Of a stretch of DNA of 64,000 nucleotides, positions 11,079 through 21,683 are shown piece by piece; the first letter of the stretch is position 1; every line of letters begins with the position of its first letter. The notes beneath the pieces are model-generated. The model did no database searches. It was not told where the DNA came from and worked only from the letters and a program-made list of their open reading frames with translations. The translations under genes were made by a program, and so were the position numbers. Origin of the DNA: Apostichopus parvimensis (lineage: Eukaryota; Echinodermata; Holothuroidea; Aspidochirotida; Stichopodidae); contig KN888388.1 of the NCBI GenBank assembly GCA_000934455.1, positions 13,978 to 77,977 on the forward strand. Reading direction: 5' to 3'.

Positions 11079-12388
11079 TGCTACCGGGGCGAAGTTGAAT
11101 CCGGAAAAGACAAAGGGCCTTCGCCTTGGTAGCTGGAGGTACAGACACTTACCATTCGGTGCATCGTGGTCGGATCAGAATATCAAAATTAATGGTACAT
11201 GGTTCGGCTACGATGCACCTTGTGATGTCACCTGGAACGAGAGGGTTGAGGTATTTGAGAGCAGGCTCGAAACCTTTGGCACCCGCTGGCTTTCGATCTT
11301 GGGGAAAGTCACCATCATTAATCGTTTTGTTTCGCCCATCTTGTGGTACCCGGGCGCGGTGTACCCAATTCCGCGTCGCGTCCTGGTGCGGTTGGAGAGA
11401 GCGATATTTTCATTCATTTGGTCGGGTGGTACAGAGCTTGTCAAGAGGGCGGTATTGTACCAAAAACTGGAGAAGGGGGGACTAGGGGTGGTTCATCTGG
11501 GAAGTAAATTAACTATTTTGTTATTTATGTAATTGTTTGTAGCGGTAACTGACCCAGGTTTGCCTTGTTCATATTTTGTACGTTTTTGGGGGCGAGTTGC
11601 ACTTGCGTCGATGGATTCCGGCGCTGTTTAGCAACAGAGAATCGCATAGTAGCACACCAAGCAGGGTGGTGCGTGTCATTTGCTCCGCTCTTATTGTGTT
11701 GCCCCCTGTTGACCTGTCACAGCCGGCCCTAGTTCATAGTTCGTTGCGGGATAGGGCCTTGAATGCAATTTTTGTCCAGGGACGTCATCCTGCCGAAGTA
11801 TGGCGTTCGGTGCATTCAAGGCTGAATGGTTGCAGGCTCCGCGATCTTGCATGGAGAATTGCACACGGTGCCTTGGTGACCAATCTAGAAAGGTATCACT
11901 GGCGATTGGGTGATGGACTGTGCCCAAGGACCGGCTGTGACAGCTTAGAGAGTACCGCTCATGTTTTTTGGCATTGTTGCTTTGTAGTAAACTTATGGGA
12001 GTGGTTCCAGACCTGGACCGACCGTGTTACGGGAGACCGTTCATGGTCGGTACGGCAGGGCTTTATTTTATAGGGGGTAGACCCTCCAGTTTGTTCGGTT
12101 GCGGTGTTGCACCGCATTATTTTTGTTTGCTCTATTGTGAAAAAACATGTTTGGCGGAATAGATGTAATGTGGTTTTTAGGGGAAATTTGCCAGTTGGCA
12201 GGCAGTCCTGGAGGCGGTGAAGTCTGACATTCGCCTTCAAATTGAAGGCGATTTTCGCCGTTTATCTGGGGCTGCCTTTTTTGGACGCTGGTGTGCTGGG
12301 GAGGGGTTTTTCGTTTCGCTGCGTGCGGGTCGTCCTTTTGTAGTTTTTTGAATGTTTGATTGGGGGGTTGGGCGTTTTGTCTCTAGGG

Positions 12389-12989
12389 GGTCAAGGGAGG
12401 GCACGTGCCCCGGGCGCCGGGTTTAGGGGCGCTGAAATGGGAGAATGAGCGTAAAAAAAATAGTACTTTTTTAGAAAAACATGACGAAATTAATGTATGT
12501 CGTCAGGCATGAATATTGTTCCAGTTATAGAATCTGAACTAAATGTAGTTGTTTTTATTAGCTAATTTATAGATTGTGATTTCTTTTCCGTCCATTTTGG
12601 CGTTTTCTCCTTTTTTTTATTCTGTTCTGTATTCTGTAATGACTACATGTCACGGAAATTTCAGGTATTTCAGTATACAGTTCCAAGGCAGTAGATTTCG
12701 AAAGGTGGAAATATCATAGGCGTAGGAGCACAATATGATTTAGAGGGGGGGGGGGGGGGGCTGTAACGACTTGTCCGAAATATATAACCAAAGGATTAAC
12801 TTTATAACACTTTACAATGTATTTTTTGAAATTCCTATTACCAACGTTCACAAGGTGATAGTCACATTCAAGCCCCTTATTTGAAATACTTTATTCTAGA
12901 TTGGCGTATTGATGACAGTTCCATGTGTACTCAATATTATAATATTCACTTGATATGATTGTATATTGGTTGACCCCAATTAGATCCCG
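12389..12989. other. unassigned interval; right part paralogous to 48.34-48.54 kb and 20.7-20.9 kb
   Basis: No gene is seen. A run of G lies at about 12745-12760. From about 12780 to 12989 the sequence matches 48340-48540 and 20690-20920, the left edge of the Ig graveyard in loci 1 and 2, so a piece of that duplication reached this place. Confidence 0.5.
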
Positions 12990-13069
12990 ATGTCAGAGTG
13001 GACTGGTTGGGTGCCGTTTAGGTGCCGTTTGGCCGTGACGTTTTGGATCCCGCAGGTCACGTAAAAAGC
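12990..13069 (+). mobile_element. 80-bp Tx1-like LINE tail
   Basis: This is a severely 5'-truncated 3' end of the Tx1-like family: GTGCCGTTTGGCCGTGACG, TTTTGGATCCCGCAGG, TCACGTAAAAAGC, joined to ACATTTAG. It interrupts sequence otherwise paralogous to 48.5 kb. No clear target-site duplication was found. Confidence 0.8.
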
Positions 13070-13079
13070 ACATTTAGTT

Positions 13080-13990
13080 TCCTCAGAGGTTACATCCGTT
13101 GAGCTCTGCGATGGCTACGAGACATGTTTACCCGGAACGAAAACTGATTGCGTTATTTTCTTATTTCTCTATATTCCCGTGCTTGGCATCGGCAGGCAGG
13201 GCGGTGGGTGTGTGTGAGCCGACCCCATTGGTCGCAGCGCACTGTAGCTCTGTACAAGTAATCTCTGATTGGTCGAAGCCTTGTTTTTACAGTTTATGCA
13301 AGGACGAGTGTTTACCGGGGGGGGGGGGGATTTCTGGGGTAATTAATAAAGTTTATTTCGTTGTCGGTCGGGTGCAAGAGGAGAACTTCTCCCTTACTAG
13401 ACCAATGTAAATATGTAACATGTAGAATTAGAACGAGATGAGATATTATCCTCTACTAATCTTACAACTCTGATGTCTGCTTCCTGATTTAGAGTTAATC
13501 TGTACCCGTCCCCCATCTACCGCCCCTTCCCTCCGGTTGGATTCCAGACAGGTTTCCCACTACTACACGTTGGCGGCGTTATATTGGTGGCAGCGGTGGG
13601 ATTCTAGTTCTGGTGTGGACCGAATCTAGATGTCTGGTACCAACCGCTTTGACCAGACTGTGGTGAACAGCCGGCTACGTAGTCACCCCCGGACGAGAAC
13701 ATCCCTGATGTATACGTGCCGGTTAGACCGAGATCCTGGGGAGGGATGCAACCAACGAAAGATCAAGACGGGCCTGGCCGGGAGATAAAGGGGACGGTGA
13801 CAGATTGGCTGACTTTCATGTGAGTCCAGACGCTCTGGGGGACGAAAAATGTAGCTCAACGGCAGACGGAACGAAAACCGCGTTCCGGTGGTTAAACAAA
13901 ATCACAAGACAACTGGATAGGATAGCTTGAAGGCAGGTAGATGGCAACCAGCAAGCCTAGAACAACCGTGGGGTAGTCCAAAGGAAGAGA
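13080..13990 (+). mobile_element. fossil LTR retroelement fragment (Ty3/gypsy-like), 5' end only
   Basis: Parts seen: a probable LTR with an AATAAA-type signal near 13344; a junction near 13560-13590 followed by a primer-binding-site-like TGGTGGCAGCGGTGGGAT (about 13589-13606), a wording common next to Ty3/gypsy LTRs; and a leader with the start of a gag-like region to about 13990. The rest of the interior and the second LTR are not in the window. It is broken. Age cannot be judged without the partner LTR. Confidence 0.45.
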
Positions 13991-13997
13991 CTGTGAT

Positions 13998-14152
13998 GCA
14001 TTCGCCGAATTGCACACTGTGCCTTGGTGACCAATCTAAAAAGGTATCATTGGCGATTGGGTGATGGACTGTGCCCAAGGACCGGCTGTGACAGCTAAGA
14101 GAGTACCGCTCATGTTTTTGGGCATTGTTGCTTTGTTTTAAACTTATGGGAG
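13998..14152 (+). mobile_element. internal Tx1-like LINE fragment
   Basis: A near-identical copy of 11855-12002 of the Tx1-like element (GCACA..GTGCCTTGGTGACCAATC through to AAACTTATGGGAGTG). It lacks the 3' end, so it is a deletion remnant rather than a simple retroposed tail. Confidence 0.85.
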
Positions 14153-16417
14153 TGCTTTTTTTACATAATGTGCAACATCGAATACTTTTTGCTGAAAAAT
14201 TGAACGACCTTTATCTTGAGTCTCAATTAATGTTGTGAAAGGAAGACAAACATCGACTCCTTAGAGCATTCACTGTTTTGTAATGTTTCCGATTTTGTCT
14301 ACATTTTGGCTGATAACCCTGATTGGTTGAGTGTCCTTTAAAAGGTTTAGAATGTTCAAAAAAATGTTCCTACATTACTGAAAGCCTTTTTCTTGTGTTA
14401 AGACATATGTTCAGTTTGCAGGTGTACGCACTGTCTAAGGGTGTTGTAGAGGGCATAGAGAAAAGTATATTTTACAATAATCCATTCTTAAATAAGGAAT
14501 ACCGTATTTAGCATCAGTGTTTATACACATAAATAATACCAATAGCATTTTACACTAATTGATGGTACCAAATATTTTCTTCTGCCTAAGTTCCATATCA
14601 GAACAAATTTTGTAGTAACTGGCATACTTTCATGTAATGAAACTACCACGGTAAATACGTCATATTTAAGACAACAACGGCTGAAAAGGAAATTACACAC
14701 AGTTATTAAAAACTTCTCAAACAATGATTGAAAGGTCCCTTTTGATATATTTTTCTCTTAAAGCAGCATTTTGCATTTGGTCGCCGTTTTCTACTCTTTT
14801 GACATGACCATCGAGTTTTTTACATATATCAATCACAAAACAGCAAACTAAGATATTAGCCAAGTTTCTCCCTGCCAACAACGTTAATTGGCGAGTAATT
14901 AAGTATATTTGCAGATAATGAGAAAAGTGTCCACGACAAGTTCCACAGTTAAAATTAATCGCATACAGTTTTCCCACACCCACTAGTTTGAATTCAACCA
15001 ATCAGAGATGCAGGTTTAGTTTTGAGCCGTTGCTAAAAATAGATTCAAGACTTTGCGTTGGTACAACCAGGGAGTTGTTATGGAACTCCCTGGTACAACT
15101 CACTGATCTGTTAGTGTACAGATCAGTGGGTACAACTGCCATATAGACTGTACACAAATCAAGAATGGTGTTGTATTACGTAGGCCTATTGGTCAATGAC
15201 TTTCGTAGTGTTTAAATATTCATATTATGGGCGAGGTTTATTGGGATCCCAACGGAAAATATCTTGGAGAAAAACAAGTTGAAAGTTGCAAATTTTTCGA
15301 CTTTCATGCCACCATTTGAAGTAAGATTTAAATAGATAAGCTAGTTATGTATGTCGTTATGGCATAGTGGAGTCAGTGAGGTTGAGCAAAATCATAGAAA
15401 AGGACGCAAAATGCTGCTTTAAATGTTTAATATTTCTTAGTTTGGGATTGCAGCTGCTTTGTGATACTAATACTACGGACACTTCACCTATCCCATTCTG
15501 CTGTAACAGGCGCACTCGAGGAGCTATGTGGTCTATGCATTCATGGAGGCATTCAAAAACGGGTATAATTACATGGTCTAAAATACCCCAGGAGCGTCAC
15601 AAACAACTCAGAGAAAGTTTTTTAGTATGTCAATGAGTATGTTCAGACGAGATCAAAAGTATCATGTCATATGCCCGCACACGTTGTCATTGAATACTGT
15701 TAAAACTCGATAATATAAAACCGTTCGTTAAGAAATATCTTACCGGATAAATACCCTGAATCGTTTCCATCTACCACCTATCTGCTCTCAGCTGTCTACA
15801 AAATTCATTTTCATAAGCTGAAACATATCAATCAGAAAATGTTTTGTTTGCAAATATGTTCGTTCTAGTTAATAAACATAGCAAGTGCCATCAATAACTA
15901 CATTCTGAACTTTTTTAAATAAATTCTAGTTAAACTTTAACATCGCCCTCACTTTCAGGGGGAGAATCATCTCTTGTTTGAAAATGAAAAGCGTTGGTCC
16001 TTAGGCCCCTGAAATGCTGCTTTGTATATTTTGGTCTATTTTAACGGTAACACTTTATGTTAATTCAAAGGTAAATAAAGATAGTCGTCATATACAATAT
16101 GAACAAAAGGTAATACCCTCTGCCTGTCATTGGCTAATCTTATTATTATATGTGTTTTAAGACATTGTATAAACACGTAGTTAATACATACGTAGTTTCT
16201 ATCATTACGTGAACATGTTTTCTTCAAGGACTCTGAGTTTAGGGATAAAAAATGTAGTGAACAAATTCTACCGCATGTTTCATAATATCTACTTATGTCT
16301 TTTTATAAAGGGATTTTTTTTTATTTCTTTCCTGAATATTCTTTATACTTGTTGATCATCGGGTTATACGGACAGTTACTGTATGATGTGTGAATGATGG
16401 AATTTTAATCCCTCACT
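14153..16417. other. intergenic; twin hairpins, right part paralogous to 44.5-44.8 kb
   Basis: No gene is supported; short open frames here show no family resemblance. Two perfect 10-bp hairpins lie at 15067-15128. From about 15900 the sequence is a diverged copy of the region from 44550 onward, marking the left side of the locus 1/locus 2 duplication. Confidence 0.5.
15067..15128. repeat. two adjacent perfect hairpins with GGTACAAC spacers
   Basis: CCAGGGAGTT (15067-15076) pairs with AACTCCCTGG (15084-15093), and CACTGATCTG (15101-15110) pairs with CAGATCAGTG (15119-15128). GGTACAAC lies before, between and after them. The function is unknown; the stretch may be the end structure of an unrecognised element. 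Confidence 0.7.
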
Positions 16418-16429
16418 ACTTATACTTTT

Positions 16430-16601
16430 GTGGTTTTTTGAATGTTTCAGTGGGTGGTTGGGGGTTTGTCTCTGCAGGTCGGTGGGCGTATTTACTTTTT
16501 TGGCTCGCTTGACTCAAGTTTTGTTTGTTGGAATGGGATGGTTGGGTAGTGACGATTGGCCGTGACGTTTTGGATCCCGCAGGGCGGGTCACGTAAAAAG
16601 C
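16430..16601 (+). mobile_element. 172-bp Tx1-like LINE tail with ~11-bp TSD
   Basis: The 3' end of the Tx1-like family (GGTTTTTTGAATGTTTC.., TCTCTGCAGGTCGGTGGGC, GGCCGTGACGTTTTGG, GGGCGGGTCACGTAAAAAGC). It is flanked by ACTTATACTTT (16418-16428) and ACTTATCCTTT (16602-16612), a target-site duplication with one mismatch. Confidence 0.85.
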
Positions 16602-17012
16602 ACTTATCCTTTAACGCTACCCAAGCATCTATCATCCATTTCGTTTTTTTTCAGTTCCCATCATTCAAGAATATTTATAATGTCTTAACGTTCCTAAGTT
16701 TTAAACAACATTACTATTTAACATAATTCACGTCTACCAGAGTTCCCTCTCTCTTTGAACATTCAAAGTTGGTGTGCTAGTTGAATGAGCCCTCTCATTT
16801 CTTATAATATCACTTTCTTCCCCGATATATGTTTTCAAGAAACCCTGCTGCCTCACAAATATTGTTTCTCATTTGATATGTTCCCGTGTGCTTCGTAAGC
16901 GATATCAAACTTTTAATTGGGCGAATCCATATTTTTTTAAGGAAAGGGATCGGAATTGGGTCGTTGAAGCTGCCTCCCATATAGGCAGGTGGTGTAGACC
17001 TCCACTCATGAA
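16602..17012. other. 3' flank of the cytoplasmic exon
   Basis: Sequence downstream of the receptor stop codon at 17013, partly shared with 45290-45540. It would hold the 3' UTR on the minus strand. No convincing polyadenylation signal was identified by eye. Confidence 0.4.
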
Positions 17013-17143
17013 TCAGCTGCTTTGATAATAATATACATCTGGATCGACATCGAATTTAAACTTGAGCGAGTCTTCTACAGTTCTTGAATCGTAAGTAAGC
17101 TCACCGATGTCATATCGCCGGTCCCGATGAAAGACGATGAATG
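17013..17143 (-). CDS. C-terminal cytoplasmic exon of Ig receptor, locus 1
   Basis: An acceptor with a long pyrimidine tract (ttttttttttctcgttgaag) ends at 17144. The exon reads AFIVFHRDRRYDIGELTYD, SRTVEDSLKFKF, DVDPDVYYYQSS and stops at 17015-17013. It starts after the first base of a codon. The counterpart at 45679 keeps the same core (RDRRYDIGQLTYESRTVED), so it is a conserved family exon. The basic RDRR and several tyrosines fit a cytoplasmic tail, but none of the tyrosines makes a standard ITIM (YxxL/V/I) or ITAM. The transmembrane exon at 24788-24704 ends in a different phase, so at least one more exon must lie between them. Function is inferred. Confidence 0.6.
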
Positions 17144-20100
17144 CTTCAACGAGAAAAAAAAAATCATTAATAGTTCGATAAGCAGTAACATGATTAATCT
17201 TATTCGAGATGAACACAATTAGATCGCTGTATGTATCAGTACGAAGTGCTTGTTCATCTCACCCGTTAAATTTCCTTGGATACAAAATTAATAATTGTAT
17301 CTGTGACGCAGTAACAATACACACAACATGGATAGAGAAAAGAAGCCTGCTCGTTACGCATGTATTGAACATGCTGTGATCTCTAATGTTTATGAAGTAT
17401 TTGCGTGTGAGTTGCCCTCGTTTTCTACTTTGAATACAAATGATATGTTCTTTAATGATTACGTTATATCATTAAGTATATTGTTATAATATGGTGTGAA
17501 TTATGGATGTATCCATTTCCAATGATAGTACCATAGAAAAGATTAAAAGGTAAGTAAGATAAATATGACTATGACGTAACCGAGTATCACGTTTGAAGCA
17601 TACCAATGTCAGCGTAGACAGGGGTGGCGTTTAGGCCGAAGGGGTTGGTGTAGGCGTAGAAGTTTGAAGAAACGTTCCTACTTTAAATTATGGCATTCCT
17701 GTTAAAAAATTATGCAAAATGATGTCAGATTTCCTTTCCGCGATAGCTTTACCAAAATTGTTGTTGTATTTCATATCAATGAAGTCATAAGTGACCACAA
17801 AAGCAGGTATAATGCTTGCTATTTGTGTTTTAATCTATCAAGGTTTTATAGTCGGACTTATTTCGAGCACCGTAAGTTTACTTTATTTAACACCGTCACA
17901 ATTCCAGCAAAAACTAGGCGTTTGGTTAAGCGGAAAGCGGAGTATGACGGTGGGTAACAACTTTTTCGATGTTCGAACATCTTAGATGTTCCATATAATA
18001 GCTTTACTGCGGAAATCAGATGAGACTTGTTATAATTATAAATTAAATAAAGTGAGAAGTGTTGAAGGTACCAAACGAGTGTCACGAAGGTAGTTTATGA
18101 GGGTTCCGAGAAGTGCCCTATGATATAGGAAACCTACAGGCAGTGGTACTGGTGATACGGAGAGTGCTTTTTACGTGACCCGCCATGCGGGATACAAAAC
18201 GTCACGGCCAAACGGCACTACCGAACCATCCCATACTGACAAAACGAAACTCAGGTCAAGCGAGCCAAAAAATATAATCCCGCCGACCTGCAGAGACAAA
18301 ACGCCCAACCCCCACTGGTGATACGGAGAGTAACACATGGGAACCTCAGTAAGTACCGGGTGAGCGTCACTACTGATAGAACTCGGGTCATCCTTTGGAA
18401 CATAGATCCTTTGGAACATCCTGTACATAGAAGTAAATAAAAATAGTCTGTGACTGGAAAACTTAATAAGACCTTTAAACAATGCGGTACATCAAGAGTG
18501 GTGCAAAAATGGTGTAAAGATGAAGTATTCAAATTAGTTTAACTAATTTAAACACTTATGATACAATGAATCTAAATTGACAAAGTACCAATCGATATAT
18601 CTAGACCGCTAATACGCTACATTAATTATAATTTTTGAAACACAAATACCAAAACGATACATTTAGAACCGTTGAAAGCAATGTGATGAAACAAACCAAA
18701 ATAACTAATGATGATTAACTTATGCTAAATAAAACAATATAGTTAATCTTACTTAAGAAAAATGTAACGTATACGAAGTACCTCTAACATACGACATCAC
18801 ATTTACCCAACACCAATAGGAATAGATCCATAGCCTCTTAAACACCTACACTATATGTAGAATCAATAAAAAAAAACCTAATATCACAATAAGAAAATAC
18901 TCAAAAGGATATGTTCAGAACCGAGGAAAGAAGTAATAGCACATCTGCAATCCTGAAGAATAGTCATAGTAAAATCTATCCTACGGAAAGATAAATAATT
19001 TGACATTTCTTTCAACTTATTGACTGGTCAGACGATACCAAGAAACGTCTCTTATGATCACAAATGCTGAATGATTATATAAAAAAATATCCTTAAACAC
19101 CAAACGATTATCTATAAAGCCTACTCAAATACTTAAAATGATATTTCCAGAACCATGGAAACATTACAAACTCTTAACTATAATATAGGAAAATACGGCC
19201 ACAATTAACAAAAACAAAAACACTTGTAATCGTCAAGTGAAAGTATTCTACCATTTGAATCTGTTTTTAAAGGTATATTTATATTAAATGATATCATTTC
19301 CCTTCTGTGATTATCTTGCCATGTGATATACTTAATTTTGAAGAGTTGGTTCCCATTAATTATCATTAAACAGTTGAATAATGTCGTTTAGCAGAGTTGC
19401 AGTTTTCCATTATTTATATTCGATCAAGCTTTCCTGTGATCCAACCTTCCTCCCAGGGAGTCTCCTACCTTGTTAAGTCTTTTTAAGACTTTATAGGAGA
19501 CTTCCATTCCCATTGTACACAATTGGCGATAAAACAAATAAATGATTTCAAATGATTATTAATTCAGGCTATTGGTTTTTACTTTCTCGAACAGAGCTTC
19601 ATCTGTCATTATAACACGTTGTCTCTTTTAATTAATGTGACCTTATAGGGTTGTACAGAATATATTCGATCACCGTTTATGTATCAAACGTAGTTTTAGG
19701 ACTTGGTTTATTAAAACTTATTATAGAAGGAAATTCAAGAATGGATAAACGATAAACTCCTCCTTTTTCATTCAAATACCGCGTAGGACAAATTTCTTTT
19801 CTGTCAAAGATTACAAAACTCAAAATCGTTTACATCATTCGCAATTATTAAGCATACTTGAAGGCCTATATGAAAGTATAATTATAGAGTTAAAGTATTT
19901 GACCTACAATATGTATGACTATCTGAACCGTTCGCCTGATGTATAATTTATGCATGCATGGTCTTCACTTGACCGTCTGTACTATCGTGCTTAATATTCA
20001 TTTCCTTGTTTTTTGTGACAGCATAGCAATTGATATTTCAATAAGGTATAATTAAGAAACTTCTCCGAACGATTAAGCGTTGTATTACAGTTGCAATATT

Positions 20101-20689
20101 ACAGTTATTACTTTGTAAAACAATAGAAATAACCACATAATGCCAGTTGCGTATAAATAGAAACATTGTTCAAATCAGCATATATGAACTCTCATGAATA
20201 GGTGTTTTCGATTAACGAATATGACACAGAATCACTTTATACTTTCACTTACCCATGTCACAATAGACTATTGACACTAAGTAGTTTTTTACTTTCCCCT
20301 CTGTTAATGAATGATCGATGTATCTCTCATGTTCAAGTTAATAGTACACTCATATGTCAATGACTGGGTGGAGTACATGACACTGCCGTTTGTTAACATG
20401 TGTGTACTTAGTCTAAAATGCTTCTTCTCTTCAAGCAGATCTAAAGTCCTATAAAAATTACATCTGAGAGAAGTCTTTAATACACCCAAGTTTCAATCAA
20501 AATCAGTATGTGAACAATATTCAGAGGCTTTATAAACGCATGTTTCTCACTGGTCAAAGATACTAACAAAATTCAAACATACATGTATCATTTGATACGG
20601 GTTCACTGTTTATACGTAAAATCTATCTTTGGTCAATGTTTCATCTGGTATAACAGTCTACGGGAATCTTAAATATGAAATGCTATAAG
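17144..20689. other. intron-like interval of locus 1, paralogous to 45.7-48.3 kb
   Basis: No exon is recognised. Blocks near 17560-17830 and 19560-20690 match 46270-46680 and 47430-48350. A missing exon of the receptor tail may hide here or right of 20.7 kb. The one clear inserted element is the Tx1-like tail at 18166-18313. Confidence 0.5.
18166..18313 (-). mobile_element. 148-bp Tx1-like LINE tail with perfect 18-bp TSD
   Basis: A minus-oriented 3' end (GCTTTTTACGTGACCCGCC.., CGTCACGGCCAAACGGCAC, to CAGAGACAAAACGCCCAACC). It is flanked by identical 18-bp copies ACTGGTGATACGGAGAGT at 18148-18165 and 18314-18331. This is a clean, recent LINE insertion. Confidence 0.93.
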
Positions 20690-21320
20690 GCAAGACACGA
20701 TTCACTTTATACCACTTAACAATGAATATGTTGAAAATCCTATTGCCAACGTTCACAAGGTTATAGTCACACCCAAGCCCCTTATTTGATATACTTCGAG
20801 AGAGGCGTAGTGATGACTGCTGCTCAACGTAATATGTACTCAATATTATGAAGCAATCAAAGCTGTTTATTATTCAATTTATATGATTGTATACTCGTGG
20901 ACCCCAATACACCCGGCAACAATAAAGAAGATGTGCACTGTAGTGCTTTTCCTTAACGAGGATTGCCAATAAATTCACTTTCCAGTTAAAGGTTTAGGAT
21001 TGAAAAACCCAAATTCTAGATGACAATTTCCGTTTTATTACTCTGCTTTGGTATCAAAGTAAATTATCCCACATCCCAAATATCCCACAACCGAAAACAG
21101 AAAACAATCTTTTCATCTGACAGTCGGTTCATCTTGACAAACAAATCCATTCAGTGCTTTCGGGAAAAGACATTATCAGGAACATTTCGACAAATAAACC
21201 GGGAAGAAGGGAAGGCTCCATATTGAGTTATGCCAGTTTACAAAAATCTCCAACTGCTTTTACACACTGTATGTTAACTACCGCAGATTAATGTTGCAGT
21301 GTCGCGTTCCTGTAGAATGT

Positions 21321-21683
21321 GCTTTTTACGTGACCCGCCATGCAGGATACAAAACGTCACGGCCAAACGGCACTACCGAACCACCCCATTCTTACAAACG
21401 AAACTCAGGTCAAGCGAGCCAAGAAAGTACATACGCCCACCGACCTGCAGAGACAAAACGCCCAACCACCCACTGAAACATTCAAAAAACTACAAAAGGA
21501 CGACCAGCACGCAGCGAAACGAAACACCCCTCACCAGCACACCATGCCGTCCAAAAAAAGGCAGCCCCAGATAAACGGCGAAAATCGCCTTCAACCTGAA
21601 GGCAAATGTCAGACTTCACCGCCTCCAGGACTGCCTGCCAACTGGCAAAATTCCAAAACAACATCACATCTATTCCTCCAAAC
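21321..21683 (-). mobile_element. Tx1-like LINE 3' end, about 360 bp
   Basis: A minus-oriented 3' end of the Tx1-like family extending into the coding C-terminus (complement of the region around 12170-12350). It lies inside the V-exon graveyard and is followed by about 25 bp of unrelated filler. Only a 6-bp repeat (GAATGT) is seen at its ends. Confidence 0.85.

Larger units (their letters stand above)
8906..12388 (+). mobile_element. Tx1-like LINE, ORF2 with nested insertion
   Basis: A non-LTR retrotransposon of L1/Tx1 type. It starts in the endonuclease-RT linker (about 8906), continues through RT, and runs to the C-terminal cysteine-rich segment and 3' part, ending near 12388 without its usual last ~100 bp. 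Seen in order: SKMKNGKSPGSDGL (9415-9456), LLPKSGDHLDPHNKRPIILL (9519-9578), motif A LVSLDQQKAFDMVD, motif C VQYADDVSC (10065-10091), then after a 913-bp insertion KLNPEKTKGLRLG and the C-terminal GDGLCPRTGCDS..AHVFWHC zinc-type cluster. Stops and frameshifts split the frame into at least four pieces, so it is dead. Many short tails of the same family are scattered through the window. Confidence 0.88.

Noticed and set aside
11095-12162. Several overlapping open frames on both strands
   Set aside because: They are pieces or antisense shadows of the Tx1-like ORF2; only the LINE frame shows family motifs.
17013-17143. ITIM or ITAM in the receptor tail
   Set aside because: The tyrosines are followed by DIG, DSR, YYQ and similar, not YxxL/V/I.
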